A stretch of 64,000 nt of DNA from Salvia splendens (GCF_004379255.2 NC_056038.1:29872061-29936060); one strand, 5' to 3'; shown: positions 33,064-44,195, counted from the stretch's first letter. Numbers and translations are program-made. The notes: generated by a model not told the origin, from the sequence alone.

Positions 33064-35063
33064 GAGCATCCACAATAGCGCCTAGCGCACCGCCTAGCCG
33101 AGCGCCGGCGCTAGGCGATCTATTGCAGCCGCCTAGCGGATTTCGCGAAAAAAAACCGCCTAGCGCTCGGCGGTTCCGCGGCGCTAGACGGTGCGCTAGG
33201 CGATCCGCTAGCGCTATTGCAGCGTCCGGATCGCCTAGCGCGAATTTTTAATATTTTTTTTGTTTCCGAAACACTATATATACGCGACTTGCATGTCATT
33301 TTCATTCGCACCACTTGTATTAACGAGTACTCTCTCTATATAAATTTTTGTACAAGATCAACAACGGTAAATGGATTTCAACAACGAGCCTACTTCAGGG
33401 AGTAGCGGATCTCAAACTCCCCCGATCCCCGTGGGAGGTGGATGGAGTCAGATGCCCCCATACTACAACATGTACCCGTGGCAGCAGATGATGCCCGGGA
33501 TACCAGCGGGGGGAGTCCGCCGGGGGCGTTTCCGGCGATGTCGGGGTGGGCACCCAGTGTCCAGATGCCGGGGTGGGCACCCGGGATGCAGATGATGCCC
33601 GGGGGGTACCGGCGACGCAGGGGACGCCCGCGACACAGGGGACGCCGGGGGACGTCTATCGCCCCAGTTTTGATTTTTCGACTGGTTCGTCGCACACATC
33701 GACGCCAACGGAGGCTGCGCCTCCGGCCCAGTTTGACACTTTCTCCTTCGATGACTTGGGGTTAGATCTTTCCGGTGTTCCGGATGCTCCCGTTCAAACG
33801 GGGGGCGCAGGGCGGGGTCGGGGCGCCCCAAAGAAGAAAGGCAAGGGGAAAAGGGTCGGCGAGTCCTCGCAGCCGGGTGAGGACGACAACTCGGTAGGAT
33901 GAGGTGGACTAACGCGGAGAACGTCGCGCTGTCCAAGGCGTGGGTGAGTGTTTGCGACGATCCTCTCGTTTCGAACAACCAGAGGATCGTCAACTTGTAG
34001 GGCAAGATAGCAGCAGCCTACCAGAGTTTTTGCCCGGAGGGGAGGCCACACAATGGGGAGGATTGCCGGAAGGGGTGGGACCGAATCAGGGTTGCGGTCT
34101 CCCGATTTTCGGGCTTGTACACCAACGCCCTCCGCATGATGAGCAGTGGGCAAACGGAGGACGACTGCAGGAGGATAGCGGAGAAAGCCTTCCCCCTGAA
34201 GGGGGGTGTACAAGGACTTCACCTACTGGAACTGCTATCTTGTGCTGAACGACTCCGAGAAGTTCCGAGTAGGTGTCGACTCTGGCTGGCCGAAGAAGCA
34301 ACGGTTGAACTATTCCGGTGATTTCAGCGGCAGTAGCGGTGGTTCCCACGACCTCCCTGAGACGGCCCAGGAGGTCCCGACCCCTCGTTCGTTTGCTCGC
34401 CGTACTCGCCCGGTTGGGCACAGGCGGGCTCAACGGGAGGCGAGGGGGGTCACCGGGGGTTCACAGGAGGTCCAGTCGGCATCCCCCCTTGGCCAATCCA
34501 CAGCGGATCTCAAATTCTTCGCGCGTCAACAAACGCGCGCTCAGATGGTCAAGACGATGGCCGAATGGCGGGCGGCGGTGGACCCCGTGGAGAAGAGTTT
34601 GCTTCAAACATTGCTCCTGAGCATGCAGGAGGATTTGGAGGCGGCACGGAGGGAAGCTGACGGGAGTAGAGGCGGCGGCGACGGAGGCGGAGGCGATGGT
34701 GGCGACAGCGACGGAGGAGACGACGACGGCGACGAGGAGTGAATTATTGTACTTTTTTAAAAATTATTTTAATTTTTTTTAATTATTGTACTTTTTTTAA
34801 ATTATTGTACTTTTTAAAATTTTAATAGTATTATTAATGTTTCCCGTATATGTCTCGTAAATTAAATTTCGTATATTGTGTGATTGTTAATTATTTTATT
34901 TTGTATATATTTGTTAATAGTGATGTGGATATTATATGGCTAGGCTATTGCTGGGCTATTTGCTTGTTTTGATGATGTGGCAAGAGGATTTTTAGTGCTG
35001 ATGATGTGGCAGTGGCTAGACTATGGCTGAGCTATTGCTGGGCTATTCCTATTGTGGATGGCC
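33064..35063. mobile_element. non-autonomous PIF/Harbinger element carrying ORF1 (copy C)
   Basis: 2,000-bp element with ends GAGCATCCACAATAG and (inverted) CTATTGTGGATGGCC, flanked by TAA (33061-33063, 35064-35066). The left end is packed with GCGCCTAGCG-type motifs in both orientations, which would form hairpins. The right end repeats a 'GGCTA(T/G)..CTGGGCTATT' motif. One decayed ORF1 reads on the plus strand; no transposase. Confidence 0.85.
33371..34742 (+). pseudogene. Harbinger ORF1, Myb/SANT-like protein, frameshifted (copy C)
   Basis: The ATG at 33371 opens MDFNNEPTSGSSGSQTPP, followed by a Gly/Pro/Met-rich part with short repeats. A frameshift near 33540 leads to FDTFSFDDLGLDLSGVP and a basic RGRGAPKKKGKGKR tract, then RWTNAENVALSKAWVSVCDD, a typical SANT-like helix. 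An in-frame stop follows at about 33997-33999, then AAYQSFCPEGRP and RKGWDRIRVAVSRFSGLY. After another frameshift near 34205 come DFTYWNCYLVL and a long C-terminus with Gly/Asp repeats. It is the trihelix type of ORF1, of a different subfamily from copies A and B. Confidence 0.75.
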
Positions 35064-35066
35064 TAA

Positions 35067-36386
35067 GAAGGTGGTAAGCAGAAAACTGATTCAGACAAGT
35101 GCACCAGGATTAATGTATAGGTTGTTAAGAGTCCACTCTTCCCGCATAGACACATATTTCTTGAATGGGGCACCTGAAACAATCATACACATCCACTAAC
35201 CATTAGACAGATCCAACTCCCAATCCATATTCTATCAAAAAGCATTCTAAAGAGAGCTACTGAAAGAGAGTACAAAGATTATGACCTTCTAAAAAAAAGA
35301 AATGATTCAACTATTTTGGGACAATCCAAAAAGGAGTACGATTCAACTACATTGGGACGAATGAAGTATAATTTATGCACCAAAAGTATCATTTTTCAAT
35401 AAAATAGTAACAACAAACACCCATCGCCATATCTTTTTATAAACTTTATAATATTATTTTTTCATTCTTTGATATAATACCATATCATTTGGAAATTGGA
35501 ATAGTCATAAAATTATTTTTAATTTGATATATTTTTTTAAAAATAATAATTTATATTTAAAAAGTTATATCAAATTTTAAATTTTGAATATTTTAGGAGA
35601 GGGAAAGTGAAATCCATATAAGATTGAAATGGTATAACCTTGAGTTTCTTGTATTTTACGCTTTTCATATTTAAATGCTAAGAAAAAAGAGAGATTAATT
35701 CTAGCCACTAGATTATAAAATTGTGTGGTCCATATTAAATTATTTTGTAATCATAAAATATCGAGTTATCATATGATCACTAGATAATATCAAAACACGA
35801 TATTATACTAATCATATGATATTTTAATATTTTTTAAAAATTAATTATAATAAATCTAATGTTAATAATACACTGCTATTGTCATACACTATTATAATGG
35901 CAATTAAAATCTGAGATTAATTCAATTGAATTTATTTTTCATTTGGGATATGATTAATCCTTAAATTTCATAATTGTAGTTTTTAAATGTAATTAAATTA
36001 TATAAGGATTCAATTGAACGAAAATATCGTATTTAACTGAATAATTAAAATTTTCAATTGAACTTAAATTTCCTAAAAAAATTCAATTTGAAATTCAATT
36101 GATTTTATGTGAACTGAAGCAATGAGAGCTTCAATATACTTAGTGAGTATTTTGGTTTAGTTGACAAATTATGCTTTCAAGTTGATCATAAAATGAAATT
36201 AAAAGTCACAATCTATTCAATAATTTATTTATCTTTATAATATTATTTTTATATTTTTAAATATTTACTACAACCATTAATATAGATGAAGCTTCTTTTT
36301 ACTGGATGTAAACTTCTAATACAGTTATAACTGTATAGTAGTAATATGATTTTACTTATTTATGACAATACAATTAATAGATATAA
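35067..36386. other. very AT-rich intergenic DNA
   Basis: Apart from a decayed Stowaway-like stretch (about 35280-35370) no gene or repeat boundary is seen. Confidence 0.4.
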
Positions 36387-36595
36387 TGTAACACCCCGTT
36401 AAAAAAGAAAAAAAATTAATTATTTATTCCAAATTTGTAGTCAACTACTTGGTTAAATATATTTCTTCAAACCTTATCACCAAACGATTACCCCATATCT
36501 CCATTCCCTAAAATCTCTCCAACAAACCAAATCTCCACAGAATTATTATATATCTCAACTACTCCATATCAGTTTCAAATCTACAATTTATATGG

Positions 36596-36646
<51 letters not shown>

Positions 36647-38250
36647 TACCCAAACCATTCCACATATTTTTACCTTTCTTCCAAATTTTGAGATAGCAAA
36701 AGGAGTAGGGCAGCCGTGAGTTCCAGAGTTTTGCTTCACAAATTTATTCCGGTATACTCAAGTCCCACGTTTCTTTCTCCATGGCATTTTTCATTTTCAT
36801 GTTAGTTCACCCACATGAAATTTGATACTGTATTTTGAAATCTTTTGGGAGAGTTGTAGAGAGAGAGGAAATATTCGACAGTTTAGAGAAGGAAGTATAT
36901 AATTTCTTTTCATTCCATCCCCTTTATTAAAATGTATTGGTTTTATGTAGTGGAATTGGCAGTGTACGTGCTTTGAGGGAGTATGTATATGTTTTTTTAA
37001 AATTCTTTTATTTAGTTTTGCTCTTCTGTTTTCGAGAGCAGTGGAGAATTGGGAATGTACTACTATACATATATGTGTTGGATAAGGAATATAAATATGT
37101 TGGTGGCTGGGAGTATTGACGTGCAGTGTTGGGGGTACATTTGTTTGACTTTTCCTTTAGGTTTAATTAATATTAAATGCTAGATGACTTATGTGTTGGA
37201 AATTTACATACTTTGGTCATACTTAGTGAGAACCGAGAGTTTTAGTAGGTTGAGGACTTTTGGGTTGCGTGTTTAATTGATGATTCTGTTTTATTAAATG
37301 AGAATGAAGGATAATTTGAGCACACACTTAAGATGCATGCATTGTTAAATTTATTTATTTTGCAAAGTTTAATTGTGCACATCACGTTATTTCTAAAATG
37401 GTGAACTTGTGCACGTTGTTGCGGTTGGAACAGGAATGTATTTGAGGAGTTAAGCGTTTGAGGTGAGTTTTCTTTTTAAATAAGGGCAATGCCCTAAGTG
37501 TATTTTTTTATGTGAAAATGATATGAATATTTGTCATGCCGTTTTTGTTTTATTCTATGGAACCTATCTGATGTGGCTTTTGTCATCAATGGATAATCGA
37601 ATTCGGGTCTGTCTAGGGAGTGAGTCCCTATTCAGGCTAGTGTACACCTATGGAGATCGTGAGCCGTCTTTTGGGGTCGGCCGGTCTAGTGACTTGGAAT
37701 GTTGCCACATTCCTTGTCATCAATGGATCAGATATGGTAGACAGCTATGGGAAAATGGTTGATCAACCAAATTTTATGATGGAAATGATTTTAGTGTCTT
37801 GGGCGATTTCTAAAATTAAAACCCCAAGGTCACTCAATGGTGGCATGATAAATACTTTTTATAAAATGTTTTCAGCATGAGTCCACTGAGTGCATCAAGT
37901 ACTCAGCTCTGCATTTATTTTAAAAAATGTGCAGGTTGAGCGTGACGGGTGCGATGGGTGTTGAGCAAGACCGTTGAAGAAATTTAAGTGTCTAGAATGT
38001 GTCATGTCTTCACACGTGGCATATTCCCTCTCTCAAATGCTTCCGCTAAGTAGTTGTCCTTCTTTTTGAGATCTTGTATCGCTGAGATAATATCCATCTT
38101 TTGAGTTGTTGATTGTTGAGATACTCTGATTTTATTCGAGCTATTCCCATTTGTTTCGAGCTATGGTCGATTTGTGTTGATTTCCCTCTTTCTTCCCCGC
38201 TTCTTTAATTATCCTAACCGTGTTTTCTATCCTGATTTATACGCAAAATG
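36387..38250 (+). mobile_element. probable LTR-like sequence beginning TGTAACACCCCG
   Basis: The block opens with TGTAACACCCCG, a frequent plant LTR start. It contains an (AT)n microsatellite at about 36598-36650 and a later stretch with CCACTGAGTGCATCAAGTAC and TGTGCAGGTTGAGCGTGACG, which resembles long plant Gypsy-type LTRs. I found no CA end with a matching duplication, so the right limit is a guess. Confidence 0.35.
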
Positions 38251-38698
38251 AACTAATTGATTAAATAATTTATATAATAGTATGTGATTACATTAATAAT
38301 TTAATTTAATTTGGTTAATTTACTTATCATAATATGATAATTAATTATGACAATTTAATTGAATATTACTCATATTAACATGCTTTAATAGTATGTAGCA
38401 TTATTTATTTATATAATTAACATGCTTTAATAGTGTGTAGCATTATATATTGATATAATATATTACGATGAATCATCTTATAATTAATAAATTATTAATA
38501 GATTGTATGATACAAATAACACAATTTAATATCATTAGTTATTATAAAATTATGTTATTATTCATAATAAAAATAATATTATTTGATAAATTATAAACGT
38601 AGTATCTAGTTTTATAAATTCTTATTGAATTCCATTATGACTATTTAACGCCTCTCACTGCAAAAATAATAAAAAAAAGTTGTGAAAGTATTGAGAGC

Positions 38699-39136
38699 AT
38701 GGACGGAGCGTCGGGAAGGCCGAGTCTCAAGGAGCGACTGGGATTGAAGAGGCTGACGCTGACCTGTTGCAGTCCGACGTTGGGACATGGCGGCACCACC
38801 ACCGATGATGATCCTCCTCCACTGTGCCCGGATCAAAGTGAAGTCGTCGAAAATCCAACCCCGATTCCGCCCAGTGTGACTCTAGTGGAGGCAATGGCCG
38901 CGGAGAGGCAGTGGAGGGCGTCTCGAGAATGTGAGATGGGTGTGAGGCCGGTGTCGTTGGAGAGAGTATTGCAGGAGAGTGATAGAGATATTCATATAGA
39001 GGAAGAGAGTTTGGGAAGTGCGTTGATACCGTGTGGCCACACTTTTTGCAGGGAGTGTTCGAGGGACTTGTGGTTTAACAGAAGTTTTTGCCCTCTATGC
39101 AACCGTTTTATTGATAATATCCTCGACTTATACTAA
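38699..39136 (+). CDS. RING-type zinc-finger protein lacking the first Cys pair
   Basis: One 145-codon exon. The N-terminus is SLKERLGLKRLTLTCC, followed by an acidic/Pro-rich part and TLVEAMAAERQW. The C-terminus ALIPCGHTFCRECSRDLWFN then SFCPLCNRFIDNILDLY supplies RING ligands 3 to 8. In related plant proteins a 'C.VC' pair comes about 10 residues before the PCGHTFC box. Here that position reads EEESLGSAL with no Cys, so metal site 1 would be incomplete. The frame is otherwise intact and ends at the usual family ending. Intact family members act as E3 ubiquitin ligases; this copy may be inactive or a recent pseudogene. No intron is evident. Confidence 0.7.
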   Translation: MDGASGRPSLKERLGLKRLTLTCCSPTLGHGGTTTDDDPPPLCPDQSEVVENPTPIPPSVTLVEAMAAERQWRASRECEMGVRPVSLERVLQESDRDIHIEEESLGSALIPCGHTFCRECSRDLWFNRSFCPLCNRFIDNILDLY

Positions 39137-39990
39137 ACCACCCCCACAACCATATGGAGTAAGTATTTTCTTGTTTTTAAAAACACTACTTCTGTCTCAC
39201 TGTCTGCGAATTTAAGAAACAGTTATTGTTGTTTGGCGATCCTCTTGAGCTGCCTTTGGCTAGTTTGTTTTACTCGATGTGATGGATTCGTAGACGGTTG
39301 TCTTTGGCCAAATGACTCTTGCTTATTTTCGAGACTTTTTTCGTGCTTTCTGCGGCCTCTCTGTTGCACATCTCGCCCGCATTCTCATTTATATAAAAAA
39401 CAGTTATCCTGTATTCCTGTGTGTGATGTGCATTTTGTTATTCACATTTCATTGTTATACTCATATAAGATTAAGAAGCAGCTCATTATTATTAAATTTC
39501 AAGTGGGTTCCTTTTCTTTTTTAACGAAATCGGCCCAATTATATTTAGTTGGCAAAAAGACTTGCGGGATTTGGGAAGTTGGGCTTACTTGAGAAAATTG
39601 ATCAAAGGCCCAAACAATGAACTAACATTTACAGACAACGTCGGAATGTGGATTTGCATGTTGAGAAGAAAATGCTGAAAACTCGAGTTTATTAAACTTC
39701 AATCATAATATTGAAGAGGTGCATCATAACATTGAATAACACTCAATAATCATTCACTCATCTCCATAATTCAGCTTCTTCATGATGAATTTCTAACTAT
39801 TAATAATTAAGGTTATTAGAATCATCCGCAAAAGACAAGAGAAACTAATTTCCAGCTATTCTTATGTACGTAGTACGTAACAAAAAATTTCCCAACAATC
39901 ATCAATTATCTTGTTCGTTTTCTTGTCTAAGTTATATATTTGGTGAACTTTACATATTCAGGCCACTTTCACAAATTCATTGATACATAT
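39137..39990. other. 3' flank and intergenic DNA
   Basis: Probably includes the 3' UTR of the RING gene. No other gene supported before the LTR element at 39991. Confidence 0.4.
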
Positions 39991-40443
39991 TGTTAAGGAT
40001 AGCCTTCCTTAACGTTCGAATTCCACACACAATCAAGAAACAAGACCGTAGTCGTCGAGCGCCCAAGAGGTTTGGGCCGGCGAAGACGTCCGACAGAGGG
40101 GGTGCTGGGCGCGAGAGAGATTCTCGTCGGCAGCGGGTAACGTGGTTTCTTGATGCACAATTCAATTGAGCCAAAATAATATTTTCATAGATCTATTCAT
40201 TCATACCCATCATATGCAAATACTCCACATATATATAATATGTGGGGATACAATGATATTCTATGGAATACTGTAAATCAAATCTAATCATATCTAAACT
40301 AATATGAGAAAGATAGGGTGAATCACAATTAACTAAATAGAATAATATCCTATGGATATTCCCTAATAATTGAATCACAATTAACTAAATAGAATAATAT
40401 CCTATGGATATTCCCTAATAATATGTAGAGGATGATCGTATTA
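39991..40443 (-). repeat. element 2 3' LTR with internal duplication
   Basis: 453 bp, 52 bp longer than its partner. The excess is a direct duplication of the stretch TGAATCACAATTAACTAAAT to TTCCCTAATAAT (about 40317-40421). Its inner terminal bases read TTA where the other LTR has TCA. Confidence 0.88.
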
Positions 40444-42031
40444 ACTCCCACATGATTGAAATCCACCTTATCCTCAAGGTGGGGACCACGAAGCAACAAA
40501 GAGAGTTGAAAGCCGACTTTGGCGAGACATCTCCTCCTGGATCAAACACACACCGAACAGCTGAGCGTCTCTCTTCGTCACCTCCGTAAAAAATCAACAA
40601 AGGCGGACTGATGTGGTCATCCAAATTCAATGCTAAAATGGAAAGCTCTGCCACACATCCATGAATGCGCAAATACGGCTTGTTATTTCGCGGAGGAATC
40701 AACCTAGCATCGGTGTCGAACGATGTTGGTCGATGAATCATACTTGTAACATCACCTACATTCAAATCCATATAGACACAAGCCATTATGGGCAAACTCG
40801 TGTAAGGACCATCTCATTTCTTACCCAATTCTTTAGACTTTAATCCCAGCTCATCCATTTCTACTATAAGGTCCGATTTTGTTATCTCAATTGCAGCCTT
40901 ATTCTCAACTATAATATTCTCAATCTCCATCATCTCTTCTCTTTCTTGTATATTCGTTACCCATTTTTTCTTCATTGAACTCGGGATAGCAGCTTGTGGA
41001 TGCAGATTAGACACTGCAAATGGTGCTGTCACGGGCAGTGAATACAGGGGCTGGAAAGGTCCCGGAGCGGCGTAGGGTACCAGCTCCAAAAGCGGTGAAG
41101 GACTCAGCCGCTGCGGCTGGCGATCTGATTGGGGCAGCGGCGGTTGGTAATTTTGGTCGGGCTGCTTTGCGGCAATGGTTGTTGTTAGAGGTGATTCCAA
41201 ACATGAAGGCTGGCGAGTCGTAGGTTGATCCGATTGCTGAAATACGAGCGGTCGTCGCTGGATCGATCGGTTTCCCTGAGGTGGTTGGAAATCCGGACTA
41301 AGATTTGTAGACTCGGTGGTGCTGTGTCGTGGTGGAGCCAATGAGACATTGGGGTATAAACCCGACTGCCCACGAGAAGCCATAGTATTTCTCGATGGAG
41401 GGCATTCTAGCGTCCGGCGCGACGAAGAAACATCTGGCTGATCGGGCTGCGATAATGATCTGAATTTTCTCATCCGGTGACCTGTGGCATCGACATGAGT
41501 TGCCTTCCTGTCCCATACCTCCAACAAGTGATCTGACTCTGCATTAATCGGGTCCTCCGCTATGATTGCTGAACGAGGCTGCTAAGACGCGGGCCCTCTA
41601 ACGGAATACCTTCTGGGAAAGGTGTGCAGCGGCACTGCTGTGTCACGCGCCGTGTAAGGTTGATTCCAACATGAGTTAGGGACAGGGGCCAACGGCTGAT
41701 CATACACCGAGACCTCGTTGAAGGGGTGTTGCCTTGGTGTCTCTCGATAGACAGGTGGGTCCCAACAGGTAGGTCGGCGCTTGGGCGGTGATGGCGAGTA
41801 CATATCTAGCACATAGGATGAAGAATGCTGATATGCAGTGGTCCGACGGGTCCATGGTGGGTCCCAGCAAGTGGGTTGTCTCCGACGGGTCCGAGGTGGG
41901 TCCCAGCAAGTGGGCTGTCGGGTGTGGCAGGGGTGAAACGGCTGCACGGGTTGAGGGAAATTGTACTTACGATGGTGGTATCCAGCGTAGTCGTAGGACA
42001 TGTTGACGACAAAGGCGTGGTTGTGGTTCAA
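40444..42031 (-). pseudogene. element 2 ORF, broken homologue of the element 1 protein
   Basis: In element direction the first frame (from about 42000 to 41582) opens MSYDYAGYHHRKYN, which parallels MSYTYTDYVHRQFN of element 1. It carries a repeated QPTCWDPP box (three copies) interleaved with Arg/Thr. The second frame (41527-40814) is Pro/Gln/Ser-rich and ends with an acidic helix-forming EREEMMEIENIIVENKAAIE. The third (40795-40415) has ARLIPPRNNKPYLRIHG, FDPGGDVSP and VPTLRIRWIS, matching the tail of element 1. The three parts are separated by stops or frameshifts. No known enzymatic domain. The repeated WDPP box is found only in this copy. Confidence 0.65.
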
Positions 42032-42193
42032 GGTTGCTACAAATTTGCTTGCAAGGGCACCGACGAAAATTGTTGGTTATATTGAAATCAAGAGTCGATG
42101 ACTTCTCACTTCGATAGAAAGCTATGTTCCGCAGGCCAGAGGGGGCAGATTCTTAAACAGAGCTGTGTGCGGAATGATTCCGGCAGGCAGCGG

Positions 42194-42382
42194 TGTGGCT
42201 AGTTGTTGTGCGCGGGTGGATTCCCCTCGGGCAGCGACGTAGCTGTGGCTCGATGATGTGGCTAGTTGCTGTGCGCGGTGGATATCCGTCGGGCAGCGAC
42301 GTAGTTGTGGCTCGATCGATGTGGCTAGTTGTTGTGCGAGGTGGATTCCTGTCAGGCAGCGACGTAGCTGTGGTTCGATTGG
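42194..42382. repeat. three tandem 63-bp units
   Basis: Units start at 42194, 42257 and 42320, each opening with TGTGGCTAGTTG and containing GGGCAGCGACGTAG and TGTGGCTCGAT. They lie in the leader of element 2, between the embedded LTR-like block and the ORF. Unit length is a multiple of three and two frames stay open, but no homologue is recognised. Confidence 0.85.
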
Positions 42383-42418
42383 TGTTGTGGAGGATGAGCT
42401 CACGATGAAAGCACCAGT

Positions 42419-42541
42419 TGTTAAGGACCAAACAGGAGAACTCATCCCAAAAGACTAGCCTGTTAGGAGAGAGAGCTCATTTAGTCTATATACCCCACAT
42501 CAGTTGTTCTCACAACCGATGTGGGAATTGAGTCCGTAACA
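42419..42541 (-). repeat. embedded second LTR-like block in element 2
   Basis: The block runs TGTTAAGGACC...GAGTCCGTAACA on the plus strand, thus TGTTAC...TTAACA in element direction. It includes CCCACATCGGTTGTG and GGGTATATAGAC, a promoter-like pairing common in plant LTRs. It is followed in element direction by TGGTGCTTTCATCGTGAGCT, a better match to the primer-binding site of element 1 than the site beside the outer LTR. Confidence 0.6.
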
Positions 42542-42568
42542 TTCGACCCTCCTTTAAGGGCCAACATC

Positions 42569-42747
42569 CTCGTTGGTCACGGCTGGTTCTTTGCCAGGCC
42601 ACCACTCTGTGGGCCACCACTCCGAGTTCTCGTTGGTCACAGTGGATTCTTTGCCTGGCCACCACTCCGTGAGTCACCACTCTGAGCGGTCCCAAACGCA
42701 CTCGTTGGTCACGGCGAGTTCGTTGTCCGGCCACCACTCCGAGCCGT
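42569..42747. repeat. tandem CTCGTTGGTCAC repeats
   Basis: Three units begin CTCGTTGGTCAC at 42569, 42629 and 42701 (spacing 60 and 72 bp). Each has a CCACCACTC tail. They lie between the two LTR-type blocks at the 5' end of element 2. Confidence 0.8.
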
Positions 42748-42772
42748 TTGGGCTCTCAATGAAAGTACCAAT

Positions 42773-43173
42773 TGTTAAGGATAGCCTTCCTTAATGTTCG
42801 AATTCCACACACAATCAAGAAACAAGACCGTAGTCGTCGAGCGCCCAAGAGATTTGGGTCGGCGAAGACGTCCGACAGAGGGGATGCTGGGCGCGAGAGA
42901 GATTCTCGTCGGTAGCGGGTAACGTGGTTTCTTGATGCACAATTCAATTGAGCCAAAATAATATTTTCATAGTCTATTCATTCATACCCATCATATGCAA
43001 ATACTCCACATATATATAATATGTGGGGATACAATGATATTCTATGGAAATAGAGTAAATCAAATCTAATCATATCTAAACTAATAAGAGAAAGATAGGG
43101 CGAATTACAATTAACTAAATAGAATAATATCCTATGGATATTCCCTAATAATATGTAGAGGATGATCGTATCA
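42773..43173 (-). repeat. element 2 5' LTR
   Basis: 401-bp LTR. In element direction it starts TGATACGATCATCC and ends CTATCCTTAACA. The start resembles the LTR start of element 1 (TGATACGATTATTA). Confidence 0.88.
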
Positions 43174-43911
43174 CATATGCATGTGATGAGTTCAAAGAGT
43201 CACTCTGCATGCAATTGGACCACAATATATTAGAAACGCTTAGAAATAAAAGCTTCATAGATGAAAAGGATGTAGTACCATAACAGTTGGGAACTAGCTA
43301 GGAAATAGAGTGGTACATACTCTACAAAATGAATTATTGTTGGTCTAATGTGATATACTCTCTTCATTCCTTGTTAATTGAGACATTTCTTTTCGGCACG
43401 GAGTTTAAGAATAATGTGTTAAATAGATGGTGAATAAAGTAAGAGAGATGGAGAGAGAGTTATTTTTTGTCACAAATAGAAATGACTCAATTATTTTGGA
43501 ACTTTCCAAAATAAAAAAAAGCAACTTAATTAAGGAGTACTTATCACCCAATAGCTGTAATTAGGAATTAAGGAGCGACTATGAGATGAATCTTAGGAAA
43601 TGATAGAAGAGTTGTAAATGGAAATAAAGAAGAATTCAAGTTGAGAAAGTTTTTTGCCTACAAAAATTGAGAGGTTTTATATTAAAAAATGTTATAAGTT
43701 CTTGTCTCTTAGAAGATGTATATAAAGTTTAAAAGATTATAAAACTTTATTAAGTACGCAGAGTTTTGTTTTGGCTGGTTGAGATTCTAAGAGATTTTGA
43801 GAAAACTGTAACTAATAAAACAAAAATATTACTACAAGTTTTGTAGCATTAGAAATTTCGGTCTGTTTCACTTTAATTAAATTTGTAACAATATTACTAT
43901 TACTTGTACGA
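43174..43911. other. intergenic with a decayed Stowaway-like stretch
   Basis: About 43352-43545 resembles a Stowaway MITE (ATACTCTCTTCATTCCTTGT ... TTAAGGAGTA). No gene. Confidence 0.4.
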
Positions 43912-44195
43912 GGTGCGTTATAATACTAATTTTTCTTAAATTACTAACTTGCTAACTCATCAACGTAGTGTATTAAAAATGTCAACACGATCACATTAAA
44001 ATGTCAACACATATTTGTGTTGACATTTTAACAAACGGTGTGGACATTTAAATATTAATGTCAACACAATGTATTAAAATATCAACGTAAGTTTATGTTG
44101 ACATTTCAGTATCATCGTGTTGACATTTTTAATACACTACGTTGATGAATTAGCAAGTTATTAATTTAAGAAAAGTTAGCAATGGATTAAAACCC
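43912..44195. mobile_element. foldback MITE
   Basis: Long inverted arms: AACTTGCTAACTCATCAACG with TAGTGTATTAAAAATGTCAA on the left, and TTGACATTTTTAATACACTA with CGTTGATGAATTAGCAAGTT on the right. The core has several shorter GTGTTGACATTTT palindromes. The outer end GGTGCGTTATAATACTAA matches the outer end of the MITE at 12527-12643. Confidence 0.8.

Larger units (their letters stand above)
39991..43173 (-). mobile_element. non-autonomous LTR retrotransposon (element 2), chimeric 5' end
   Basis: 3,183-bp element on the minus strand with LTRs at 39991-40443 and 42773-43173 and perfect CATAT duplications (39986-39990, 43174-43178). Both LTRs share TGTTAAGGATAGCC...GATGATCGTAT on the plus strand. 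The site next to the 5' LTR, TTGGTACTTTCATTGAGAGC, resembles the primer-binding site of element 1. The internal region holds broken ORF pieces homologous to the element 1 ORF plus two tandem-repeat arrays and an embedded second LTR-like block (42419-42541). No gag/pol enzymes. Confidence 0.88.

Noticed and set aside
34206..34742. 178-codon frame as an independent Gly/Asp-rich gene
   Set aside because: It is the frameshifted C-terminal part of Harbinger ORF1 copy C.
36598..36650. AT-rich palindromic tract as a cruciform or origin
   Set aside because: Simple (AT)n microsatellite; no other origin features.
42194..42747. Regular repeats resembling a CRISPR array
   Set aside because: Units are directly abutting tandem repeats without unique spacers, inside a plant LTR element.
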